Assembly: GCA_039519185.1 (NCBI GenBank)
Contig: CM076854.1
Span: forward strand, 155,492,166-155,556,165
Direction: 5' to 3'
Length of the DNA: 64,000 bases
Origin: Astragalus membranaceus
Lineage: Eukaryota; Streptophyta; Magnoliopsida; Fabales; Fabaceae
Every line of letters begins with the position of its first letter. The stretch's first letter is position 1. The position numbers and the translations under genes are program-made. Positions 55,401-64,000 of this stretch are shown here, in pieces. The notes beneath the pieces are model-generated. The model made no database searches and had not been told where the DNA came from. It saw only the letters and a list, made by a program, of their open reading frames with translations.

Positions 55401-57753
55401 TAAATATCACATCCTTGGAAATAAACACCCTGCCATCTGAGGATTGGCACTTGTAGCCTTTGTGAGATGTTGAGTAGCCAAGAAATAGGCATTCTTGAGA
55501 CCTGAACTGAAGCTTGTTCTTGTTGTATGGCCGTAATAGAGGAAAGCATGAGCATCCAAATGTTCTCAGAAAGGCATAGTCAGGCAGTGTGTGAAATAGC
55601 TTCTCATATCGAATCTAGAAGTTGAGAGCAGATGTTGGCAGTCTGTTGATTAAGTGAACACTGGCCATGAAGGCATGATCCCAAAATTCATATGGAAGGG
55701 AGGCATGAGCCATTAGTGTAAGCCCAGTCTCCACAATCTGTCTGTGCTTGCCCTATACCATTCCATTCTGATGGTGTGTATGTGGACATATGTTCCTGTG
55801 GTGAATACCCAGCTGCTGCAGAAAGGAGGTGAAAGACCTGAATTCACCACCCCAATCACTTTGAAGAGCCTTGATTTTGCCTGAGAACTGCGTCTCAACC
55901 ATTTTTTGGAAGATTTGGAAGGCTGGTAGGGCATCAGATTTCCTCCTCAGGAGATGAATCCAAGTGTACCTGGTGTGTGAGTCCACAAATGCAATGTAGT
56001 AGTAATAACCAGTAGAAGACATTATTGGAGCAGGCCCCCATAGGTCAGTATAAACCAGTTCAAAGGGATTAGAGGTGCTGTGGGTGGAACTGTGGGAGGG
56101 GAGCCTGTGAGCCTTACCAAGACAGCAGGAATTGCAAAAATCATGTATAGATTTATTAGAAAATGGGATATTACAGTGTTTGAGTACAATTCTTTGAGAA
56201 TCTATGCTTGGGTGACCAAGTCTAGTGCGCCATAAGGTGAAAGTGTTGGTGTGTGCTGCAGTGGTGTTTGCAGAAGGTAAACTAACAGTTTTGGTGTGTG
56301 CTACAGCAGTGTTTGCAGAAGGTAAACTAACAGTTTTATTAGTAATGGAGTAAGCAGGATTAAGAGTAGAACCAGGAACATTAACAGGTTTTGACAGCAG
56401 GTTGGAGAACTTGTAAAGGCCTTCGTTATCAACTGGTCCAGTGAGGAGAGTTTCATCTGTATCCTGGGATTTCACAATGTAGTTTTGGTCATTAAATTGA
56501 AAGTACACACCATTGTCTCTAGAGAACTGACGCACACTAAGCGGGTTTTTAGTGAGTGAAGGTACATGGAGTACATTTTTGAGTGACAAAATACGTTTAG
56601 GGTTAACAGGTGACCTAAATTGAGTGAAACCAATGGATTTAATGGGCAAACCTTGGCCGTTTCCAATGGTGACTTGATCAGGACCTTCAAATGGAGATGT
56701 CTGATGAATGTTGTGCGAAGCAGTGGACATTGTGTGTGAGGCAGCAGAGTCTGCATAAAAGTCAGCAGCAGCAACATTAGGATCTGCATTGGCGAAGAAA
56801 GCTTGAGGACGAGGCACATAGGCTTGAGGAGGCATCATTGCAGCAGGAGTAGGAAACATCATTCCATAGTAGGGCGCCATGTGAGACTGAGCGGGATGCA
56901 CAGGGCGAGGCGGAGTTTGCATCATCTGATTCCAAATAGGAGCATGCCACAGTGGAGCGAAGGACCACATAGGTAGAGCAGAGGCACGAGAGTGCGAGGA
57001 ATCACCAGAGTTGTAGTCTCGCTTGTAACTATGGAAGCATATGGACGCATCGTGGCCAATTTTGTGACAAACTTGACACTGTGTGGTGTTGCGACCACGG
57101 CCGCGGCCACCGCGGCCACGACCACCACGCCAACCACTTGTATTGGTGTTGGTGGTGGATTCAGATGTTTGTGCAACAAACGCCTGCACAAGAGTAGTGG
57201 AAGAGTCCGATTTGCTGTCAGAAGCTTGAGATGTGGCCACATTTGCAGACACAGTAGTAGTGTTGAGTTTGTTAAAACGCGCCAGACGAGCTTCGTGACC
57301 TAGCAGAAGCATCTCAGTTTCTGCGATTGACACAGATCCAGATCTTCGACAGATGAGCGCAATCGTAGATTCGTAGTCTTGAGGAAGGCCTTCCAAGATT
57401 ATGTCAAGGTGTTCGCGCGAGGAGTTCGGTTCACTAATCGCACTCAGTGAGTTGACAAGATGTTGAATCTTGAGCAGATACTTGGAAATAGTGAGACCTT
57501 CGAGTGTCGTTGCGCGTAACTCACACCGGAGTTGGCGTGATCTTGCCTGAGTGTTGATATGAAAATGTGCATGGATTTTATCCCAAAGTTGCGCTGAAGT
57601 TTTACAACCGATTACACGTGTTAACATGTCACAAGCATTACTTAAGAATTTAAGTTTCAACATTTCGATTTTCTTCCCTAATTTGTGTGCGTGTACGCTT
57701 TGCACTAAGCTATGGTCTCTAGGACCAAAATATTTGTTATCTTCTTGAAGCAC
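55401..57753 (-). pseudogene. Gag, protease and integrase of copia-3
   Basis: A 666-codon frame (57753-55753). The N-terminal gag segment is missing. What remains has ARSRQLRCELRATTLEGLT, IILEGLPQDYESTI, an Arg/Gly-rich stretch WRGGRGRGGRGRGRN and a zinc knuckle CQVCHKIGHDASIC. The protease loop reads FYADSAASHTMS, with DSA where DSG is usual. Integrase shows RLGHPSID…CNSCCLGKAHR, YTDLWGPAP, QSDWGGEF and HHQNGMV, after which a TAG at 55753-55755 removes the rest. A further stop lies near 55615. A 45-bp in-frame tandem duplication repeats KTVSLPSANT. Confidence 0.88.
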
Positions 57754-57799
57754 AACTCATGTACTCAATACATATAACTGACCATGAGACACATAAAGT

Positions 57800-58222
57800 C
57801 ACTAGTGGAAAAAGTGAGATTCAAAGTCGGATATTTTGGACTTTTAAAGTTTGATGCGAATCCGACTTCTATCAGAGCGACTTAGAATGTCAAAGATTTA
57901 AAGTCGGGTAACGGTCCGACTTAAAAAGACTGCTTTTAAGTCGGACAAACAGCGTCCCACTTAAATTACCCCTGATATCCCTCTGTGAAACATTTTCAAA
58001 GTCGGATTACACATAGAGAAAGGTTTCTTATAATGTTTTTTGTTTAAAAGATCCAAAATTGAACGTTTTAAGTCGGACCTCAAAGTGACCGACTTAAAAA
58101 GGCTGGTTCGAGAAGTTTAATTTCATCTTAATTACAAATTTGCCACCGTGTCCACTTTTAAAGTTAGATATTTGATCATCCGACTTTAAAAGTCCAATTT
58201 TTTTCCAATTTTTGCACTAATA
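57800..58222. mobile_element. Small CACTA-like non-autonomous element 3
   Basis: Begins CACTAGTGGAAAAA; the inverted right end is TATTAGTGCAAAAA (11 of 14 match). AGT flanks both sides (57797-57799, 58223-58225). Subterminal words AAGTCGGA/TCCGACTT recur about eight times in both orientations. No coding in 423 bp. A different family from CACTA elements 1 and 2. Confidence 0.6.
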
Positions 58223-58225
58223 AGT

Positions 58226-58840
58226 CTAGTTTTTTTATTAAAGGATCAACCGTGTACATAAAGTCTAGTTCTTGATAACTTGTTGGACAAAATAAATAAT
58301 TTGTTAATTACCGACTAATTAAGCATTTCTTTTCTCCATTTAGCATGGTTCAACTTCTGATTTTGATTTTGGTACATTTTTGTTCTTGTTATTGTTTGGA
58401 TTCTGGACCAATGTGTCCATTGTTAGTGTAATTTTTTTTTATGATTGAAACTTTATTTATAAAGATCGAGCAACCGCATCACCGAGTGATACATACTGTC
58501 TACCTTCTAAGAAGGGTCGCATCGAGCAGCCACTACCATTTGCAGAGACTAGAACTCAAAAAAAAAAAGCCATAGACACCAATATTCAAAGATACACCAA
58601 GGCAAGATCCAAGCTACTATTACAGCTTGCAAAATCAACTGAAACTTATACAAGGGAATAAATCTTACAAAAATTAATTTGAGTATTAGACAAAAACAAT
58701 CTGATTAGATTTAGTCCAAAATATAATATAATCTAGCAGCAGAAGGATGGTCCCAATCGAGGTGAATACTTAGGTGCACACCGAAAAAGAAACAAACATT
58801 GGTTAGTGGGGAAAGACAATTTGTTAATTTGATCACGAAA
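58226..58840. other. Spacer with a possible LINE 3' fragment
   Basis: At 58431-58480 the minus strand reads CTTTATAAATAAAGTTTCAA then a run of A, like a LINE 3' end, but no domain follows. Otherwise nothing recognised. Confidence 0.3.
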
Positions 58841-59935
58841 CCCCCCCCCCCTCCCAATTAACGCAAACGGACAAAAATATCCCTTCGAAAAAGTAAGTTT
58901 CCTCATTTGCACCTATTTCCGGAAAAAGTAAGGTTTTTCTCCTTAAACTTTCCGGAAACACTTTTCGGAAACACCCCATAGAAGGTAAATGCGGAAGGAA
59001 AAAAATTTCGATTTTCGGAAACACCTCAAAACGGGGTATTTCAGGAAGTCAATTTACCTGTATTTCTGGAAATTTTATTTTTAAAATTTCGTTTTTAAAT
59101 TTGTTTTCTTTTGCTTTTTCAGTGGCGAGATGTGCAGGACGATTAGAGCGAGGCGAGTCTTCCGGAGCAGCACTAGGAGATGTAGATCAGCCTCATCCTG
59201 CTCCTAGCACAAGGAGGGCGCCTGGCAGGGCGCCGGTCAAGGCAGCCAGCGCCCATAAGGGCGCCTGGCAGGGCGCCAGTCAGGAGCAGCCAGCGCCCAA
59301 GGGGGCGCCTCGCAGAAGCAAGCAGCGCCCAGCAGAGGGGCGCCTGGCAGGGGGCAGTCTGAAAGCAAATCCTTCGCGGCAGGGTGGTCAGCACTATGCA
59401 GTAAGACGCCCACGAGAGCACCAAACCTTGTCTCGCAAAATCTGCTCTATGATAAGCCATCCAGCACACGCTAGAAGGGAACAACGCCCAAGGCACCCAA
59501 CAGGGCGCCAACTCTCAAAAACAAACAAGCATCCGGGAAGACGCCCACGAGGGCACCAGCATCGGGATGTCTTAGCACCTTGGCCCAAGGCGCCCAAGAG
59601 GGCACCAACATCAGGGGGGCATGGCACAGGGCACCCAAGAGGGTGCCAACCTGAGAGCACTTGACACAAGGCGACGCCAACATCAGGATACGTCACCCTA
59701 GCTTGGTGCCGGGCACAAGGATTACACCTGAAGGAGGTGTGAGTCACGATCGCGACAAAATATTCTCGTACTACCCGACAAAACAGACGAAGCAACACTT
59801 AGAAAATATTTCTCCTATGACAGAACACGGCTGCTACAAAGGCAGTGTCCCACGTAACCTTGCAGAGCCGGCAAACCGACGAAAATCCTTCAAGCCAAGA
59901 CCATCCTCTAGAGTAATCTCGGCTTGGGGGGCAAC
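58841..59935 (+). other. 3' internal part of a gypsy-like element, GC-rich repeats
   Basis: 58900-59060 has several TTTCGGAAACAC words. From 59200 to 59660 the sequence is GC-rich with many GGCGCC(T)GGCAGGGCGCC and GGCGCCCAAGAGGGCACCAA repeats. An open frame of 187 codons (59101-59664) is Pro/Arg/Ala/Gly-rich because of these repeats, and I do not regard it as a gene. The segment leads up to a purine run CTTGGGGGGCAAC just before an LTR start. Confidence 0.45.
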
Positions 59936-60316
59936 TGTTCTGGAGTCAACCAGAGGGTCCCATTAGCAAAACCAGGAGGTGCGCTTAGCAAGTCCTATGG
60001 ATCAGCCCAACCAATTCAGCCCATATCCACCTCATGCGAGCCCAACACGCTTGGACGGTCAAGATCGACTCTACCCATCCGACGATCCACAAGAGGGCAC
60101 GATTTCCTATAAATACATGCAAACTTTGCCCTTAGAAAGGTTGAATCTCTAATCCTTAGTACCTTCACTCTTATATTCTATATACTGACTTGAGCGTCGG
60201 AGTGGCTTGCAGGTACCCCCCCCCGGCGCTCATTGACCTCCAGGACTACAAAAGACCTACCAACAGCAAGAGACCTACCAACAGCAGACGACCAAAAAAC
60301 TGCTCGGTACAGAACA
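59936..60316 (+). mobile_element. 3' LTR of a gypsy-like element
   Basis: TGTTCTGGAGTCAACC at 59936 directly follows the polypurine tract GGCTTGGGGGGCAAC. A TATA box CTATAAATAC lies at 60108-60117. The likely end is GGTACAGAACA at 60316. GACCTACCAACAGCA is present twice in tandem near the end. The 5' LTR and the pol genes are not in the window nearby, so this is a fragment or highly reduced. Confidence 0.6.
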
Positions 60317-60584
60317 AATACGATATCACCTGTGCGTATACACGGGTAAAAAGCCTAATGACATACGCACGGGTAAAAAACTAGTGGGCCTAATGACAAG
60401 GGAAATCATCCAATAAAATCACAAGCATCGGGCTCAGTGTCCTCAAAAAACTAGTGGGCCTAGAGAGAGAAAAGCTTTATCTTTTAGCGCATTTATTTAA
60501 CTTTAAAACTCTGCACAAGCTTGAACAATGCTCCCATAGCGGTTAAAATACCAACAAAATCATGCACACTTCGAAAACACATTA
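60317..60584. other. Spacer with Helitron-like 3' end words
   Basis: CCTGTGCGTATACACGGG (60328-60345), and TACGCACGGGTAAAAAACTAGT at 60365-60385 in two parts, look like decayed versions of the Helitron hairpin and CTAG end seen at 41703. AAAAAACTAGTGGGCCT occurs twice (about 60375, 60447). Confidence 0.35.
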
Positions 60585-60593
60585 TACATATTA

Positions 60594-60918
60594 GGGTAAA
60601 ATATGTTTTTAGTCCCTACAAAATCGGCTCCTTTTAAGTTTAGTCCCTACATTAACGAAATAGGCGTTTTGGTCCTCATCTTATTTTTCCGTTTCAATTT
60701 TAGTCCCTCATGACTTTTAATAGCGCTTCAAAACTTTTAATAGCGCTTATAAAAGGTAAAAAAAGCGCTATTAAAAGTGTTGAAGCGCTATTAAAAGTCA
60801 CGAGGGACTAAAATTGAAAACGGCAAAATAAGATGAGGACCAAAACGCCTATTTCGTTAATGTAAGGACTAAACTTAGAAGGAGCCGATTTTGTAGGGAC
60901 TAAAAACATATTTAACCC
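60594..60918. mobile_element. Mutator-type foldback element with 9-bp duplication
   Basis: A 325-bp near-perfect palindrome whose arms begin GGGT(A/T)AAATATGTTTTTAG and run through CCCTACAAAATCGGCTCC to a short centre near 60755. Flanked by TACATATTA at 60585-60593 and 60919-60927. A 9-bp duplication with long inverted repeats is typical of Mutator-like elements. Non-coding. If transcribed, it would fold into a long hairpin and could give small RNAs. Confidence 0.92.
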
Positions 60919-60942
60919 TACATATTATTGTTTACAAGGATT

Positions 60943-60972
60943 GTAAATTATAATGCATTGTTTATAATTTAC
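60943..60972. repeat. Perfect 11-bp inverted repeat
   Basis: GTAAATTATAA at 60943-60953 pairs with TTATAATTTAC at 60962-60972 across an 8-base loop. Confidence 0.7.
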
Positions 60973-61539
60973 ACTACATAGTACATTATACATATTGTAA
61001 ATTATAATACTTAATTTAATACATATTATTTTTGAATTGTGCATGATTATAAATTATAGGCTAAATATCACTTTTGGGCATTTATCTTTGCTCTTGGTTT
61101 CACTTTGGTCATTTATCTTTTTTTTGGTCCGTTTTGGTCCTTTATGTTTCATTTTCGTTTCACTTTGGTCCCTGGCATTAGTTTTAGTTAACAGACGCCA
61201 CGGTGGTAGTTAACTGCTGACGTGGCGTCCATTTTTCATTAAATTATGTGGCAAAAATATATTATTCAATTGTTAATGAAATTACACATCAGAAATTAAA
61301 ATTTAACAAATAACAAAAAACAAATAACAAAAACTAATAACATAAACAATTAACATAAACAAATAACAAAACACAAATAACATAAACCATAACCCAGAAA
61401 CACAAATAAGAAGAACACGTTCAACCTAGAAATCGACTTCATCTTCAACAACAACAACAATTCTTCAACAATCCAGATTTGTTCAACAATTCTGATTAAC
61501 CCTAAATCAACCCCCAAATCTCACCTGAGTGTTTAATCA

Positions 61540-61557
61540 ATGGCATCTTCTTCTTAA
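61540..61557 (+). promoter_or_regulatory. Upstream ORF of five codons before the GRF gene
   Basis: ATGGCATCTTCTTCTTAA encodes MASSS and a stop. It lies 112 bp before the true start and comes from a tandem duplication of the 5' UTR that includes the start codon (AATCAATGGCATCTTC at both places). Confidence 0.6.
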
Positions 61558-61651
61558 ACGTAAACGTAAACCCGAGTGTTCAACAATTCTGATTAACCCT
61601 AAATCAACCCCTAAACCGTAAACGTTCACCTTCATCTTCTTCGTTTAATCA

Positions 61652-62331
61652 ATGGCATCTTCCAATTCGAACAGTTACCCGTCATTTGGTCCATTTTCCA
61701 AACCTTCACCTGAGTGTTTGTGTGGCGAAAATTGTGTTGTTCAAACTGTTAAGAAAGAAACCCTAAACAACGAAAGGAAGTTCTGGGGATGTAGGTATTT
61801 CATGGTAAGATTAATGGTTGTTGGAACCTCTATTTCGCCACTTTTGCAGATCTGAGTTGTAGATCTGAGTTTTCTGCTGAATCACGCTTTGTTTCATTTT
61901 GGTTCTCTATATTTTTGTTTGGTTTCATTTTGGTCCCTCTCAGTTTTTATTTAGTTTCACTTTGGTCCCTCTCAATTTCTTTTAAATATCGAATTCTGAG
62001 TTTGCTGTATCTTTGTTTGTTTTCATTTGCATAGTCTAAAGATGATCCTGGATGCTCATATATGAAATGGACTTCAGATCCATGGCCCTCTCAGACACGA
62101 AGACAAACACAATGTGTAGAGACAGAATGGCCGGAGACACAACATGGAGAGACCGAATGTGCAGATTGTGTTCACAAAGGAATGGAGGTAGTTCAACTTA
62201 GAAAGACTATTAAGGAGATGAAGAATGATGGAGAGTCGGCAAAAAATTTGTTGAAAATTGTGTTGTATAGTATTTTACTTTTGGTGGTAGCTTGCGTAAT
62301 GCTTATTGTCAAAATTGGAAAATTTGTGTAA
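61652..62331 (+). CDS. Small GRF-type zinc-finger membrane protein, two exons
   Basis: Exon 1 is 61652-61804 and exon 2 62035-62331, joined by removing a 230-bp intron with GTAAGA donor and TTTGCATAG acceptor; both exons stay in phase. The product is 149 residues. The GRF zinc finger spans residues about 23-64: CLCGENC, KFWGC, then CSYMKW after the splice, supplying the CxC, C and C ligands and the aromatic residues of the family. A Lys/Glu-rich helix follows, then a hydrophobic segment IVLYSILLLVVACVMLIV near the C-terminus that should span a membrane. Plant genomes hold many short GRF-plus-transmembrane proteins, often near transposons; function unknown. The domain crosses the splice site, which supports the intron. 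Confidence 0.75.
61805..62034 (+). other. Intron of the GRF gene with transposon-end words
   Basis: Contains three copies of TTTCA(C/T)TTTGGT(C/T)C(C/T)CT (about 61890-61980), the same word that marks the two ends of the surrounding unit. Confidence 0.5.
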
Positions 62332-62774
62332 TGGTGTAACTTTACCTAGTAGTTAGGTGGTAGCTTGAGTAATTATGTGTAATTGTGTTTGAATTCCGTG
62401 ATGATTTGGCCAATATTTAGAACGATATTTTGAATTTCGTGTAAGTTGTGTTTCAAATCTCTACACCTGTAGGACATAATTGCTTTATATAGTAATTCAA
62501 AATGAGGGACCAAAGAGAAACTATTCAAAAAGATAGAGGACTAGATTGAAACCAAATAATAAACATTAAGGACCAAAATGAAACATACCATTGCAACTTA
62601 ATGTCAATCAAAAGTGACCAAATATGTTCTGTCATCATGTCTATTGGCTATTAATAAACAACATCCAGTCAATTAAACAACAAAAAGAGGATTAAACATC
62701 CACATCCAAAATACAACATTCTTACAAAATAAACATAAAGCAACAGTGATATTACTAAGTCATAACTAAGAGAT

Positions 62775-63275
62775 TCACTGCCTCTTCCATGTTGGAAGTT
62801 TTGGCCTAAAACTCTTTCTTTGCACAGTAGCAGCAACACCAGTAGAAGAGACTTTGTTGGATGGAGATGGAGCAGCAACACCAATAGAAGAGACTTTGTT
62901 CCTTTTGGCTACACCAAGTGTTTTCTTAAGTTGGCAATTTCTTGACTTGGATGGAGGTGCAGTTTGAGTTGCTGCAGTTTGTGGTTGGGTGGTGGTTTGA
63001 GTTGGTGCATTTTGTGATTGTGTGGTAGTTTGAGTTGGTGCAGTTTGTGGTTGGGTGGTAGTTTGAGTTGTTGTATTTTGTGGTTGGGTGGTGGTTTGAG
63101 TTGGTGCATTTTGGCAAGATCTTGAGTTGTGCCCAGGCTGCTTGCATTTACCGCACTTACCAGTAGAAGAGACTTTTGTTGAACCAAGGAAAAACACTCT
63201 TTGTTTTGTATGATAACAAATTACAATCTGTCTACTAATGGTTCCAGTTGTATAAAAGTACAGGACATGAATCAA
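62775..63275 (-). pseudogene. C-terminal exon of a MuDR-type transposase
   Basis: The 166-codon frame includes a zinc knuckle CGKCKQPGHNSRSC, found at the C-terminus of plant Mutator-like (MuDR) transposases. Then come five imperfect repeats of 11-12 residues (NAPTQTTTQPQ), and a basic tail ending FRPKLPTWKRQ. The conserved catalytic and SWIM domains are not present: sequence upstream (to 63488) has no coding, and a retroelement LTR follows. The first 40 residues of the frame are probably intron or UTR, since an acceptor-like CAACAAAAG lies just before VSSTGKCGKC. It converges on the GRF gene. Confidence 0.6.
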
Positions 63276-63488
63276 AGAGTAGGATATCTTAAACTGTAGC
63301 GGCTTGGAGGAGAAGCTACCTTAGAAGTCAAGACCTAATTGTTTATCTGCTTTTGATAGGACACAGTGTAAGATCCTATCACTTAAGTTCTATAACTTTT
63401 AGTAGTTGAGAGATGAGTTTTAAAAAAAATATAAATGTTATGAAAAAAATATTTTATACAAATGCATGCATGCATAGGGGAGGCACAT

Positions 63489-64000
63489 TGTTGCGCCCGA
63501 AAAAGCCCCCGAGAGAGAACCTTCCGCGTTTACAACTTTTCTAAAAAACCATGAAGCCGCCACCAATACTTATTTACGGAAAGTATTAGAAAAACCCTTT
63601 TTTTAGAAAGCGATTGGTCTTGCGAAAATAGAGAATAGGGTTCGGGGGTCAGTTACGCGCGGGGAAGGTGTTAGCACCCCACACGTCCTCTCTACTGAGA
63701 GGGAACCTTTAATTAAAATGTGTGGTTTTCGTATGTTGACCTGAAAATATTTAATTTTGCCTCTCTACTTTTTATTGGAAAAAAAATTCTTAGTGAAAGT
63801 CTTTATTTATTATGAAAAAGGGGGAAAATGGTTTTTTTAGAAAAGGGCGCTTGACGAGAGTTGGCCTCTCGCTCCTACGTATCTCCCGGTGCGATGGAGA
63901 ATTCAAAGCTACGTAGTTCTTGGCGTCTAGAAAAAGTTTTTGTTTTTTATCTTGTTTAATTGTGAAAATTGAGCTTTCATGATGATCAATTGAGCAAAGG
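63489..64000 (-). mobile_element. Outer edge of another Ogre-type LTR, cut by the window
   Basis: Starts TGTTGCGCCCGAAAAAG. At 63643-63680 it has GTCAGTTACGCGCGGGGAAG then GTGTTAGCACCCC, and at 63870-63925 CTCCTACGTATCTCCCGGTG and CTACGTAGTTCTTGG. The Ogre LTR at 14554 has the same words in the same order and spacing. Orientation is therefore minus. No primer-binding site lies to the left, so this is the distal end of the 3' LTR. Confidence 0.7.

Larger units (their letters stand above)
53286..57799 (-). mobile_element. 5'-truncated Ty1/copia element (copia-3)
   Basis: On the minus strand: gag, protease, integrase, RT and RNase H remnants, a polypurine tract CTTGAGGGGGAG at 53518-53529 and a 232-bp 3' LTR (53517-53286). 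There is no 5' LTR or primer-binding site. Coding begins mid-gag at about 57753, next to a small CACTA-like element starting at 57800. The LTR starts TATTAGAG and ends TTCTAACA on the minus strand. Confidence 0.88.
61052..62630 (+). mobile_element. Candidate transposon unit carrying the GRF gene
   Basis: Words of the type TTTCACTTTGGTC occur on the plus strand at 61070-61180 and in inverted form (GGACCAAAATGAAAC, GGACCAAAGAGAAAC) at 62500-62600, enclosing the gene. CACTTTTG / CAAAAGTG lie near both outer ends. Such ends are common in legume Mutator-like elements. The exact termini and target duplication could not be set. Confidence 0.35.

Noticed and set aside
59101..59664. 187-codon Pro/Arg/Ala-rich frame
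   Set aside because: Produced by GGCGCC-type repeats; long frames exist on both strands, and there is no domain.
62669..63187. Additional minus-strand frames overlapping the transposase tail
   Set aside because: Alternative readings of the same Pro/Gln/Thr repeats; the frame with the zinc knuckle is the real one.

Overview
This 64 kb window is nuclear DNA from a flowering plant, most likely a papilionoid legume. Genes have introns, the background is AT-rich, and almost everything recognisable is a transposable element. Two retroelements have the layout known from legume Ogre/Tat Ty3-gypsy elements: long LTRs, an extra ORF before gag, a probable intron before reverse transcriptase and tandem repeats in the 3' UTR. 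Only one ordinary host gene is clear, a senescence-regulator S40 (DUF584) gene at 27.6-28.0 kb. A small spliced GRF zinc-finger gene at 61.7-62.3 kb is probably carried by a transposon. A decayed or poorly visible multi-exon gene may lie on the minus strand at 44.2-47.8 kb.

Layout. 1-0.8 kb: plus-strand gag fragment of an Ogre-like element, fused to a truncated LTR. 0.8-18.0 kb: a large minus-strand Ogre-like element. From its 5' end it carries LTR (17953-14554), PBS, leader, ORF1 (13148-11181), broken gag, gag-protease with a G-patch-like motif (10201-7739), probable intron, RT/RNase H/integrase with several stops, a 3' UTR with a 66-bp minisatellite, and the remnant 3' LTR. Three DNA transposons are nested in it: CACTA-type elements in both LTRs (1419-2541, 15745-16966) and a hAT-type element in the leader (13542-14201). 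18-21.7 kb: SINE relic, degenerate tandem repeats and AT-rich spacer. 21.7-26.9 kb: a complete but decayed Ty1/copia element with a perfect 5-bp target duplication. 27.1-28.3 kb: the S40 gene. 28.6-32 kb: LINE-type remnants. 32-37.1 kb: a copia element whose two 508-bp LTRs look identical but which lacks part of its RT. 37.1-41.7 kb: nested repeats containing an ORF1-only LINE with 5' monomers and a target duplication, ending in a Helitron-type 3' terminus. 41.7-48.5 kb: low-copy-looking DNA with exon-like blocks and E2F-like sites. 48.5-53 kb: two SINEs, a Helitron-like 5' end with a tandem array, and a LINE tail. 53.3-57.8 kb: a 5'-truncated minus-strand copia element. 57.8-60.4 kb: a small CACTA-like element and the 3' end of a gypsy-like element. 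60.6-60.9 kb: a Mutator-type foldback element with a 9-bp duplication. 61-63.3 kb: the GRF gene convergent with a MuDR-type transposase tail. 63.5 kb to the end: the outer edge of another Ogre-type LTR.

The region is therefore a nested insertion landscape. Clean target-site duplications allow ordering of events: both CACTA insertions and the hAT insertion postdate the Ogre element, the ORF1-only LINE postdates the repeat it split, and the copia element at 32-37 kb is the youngest datable insertion. All family names come from motif reading by eye; no database search was possible.
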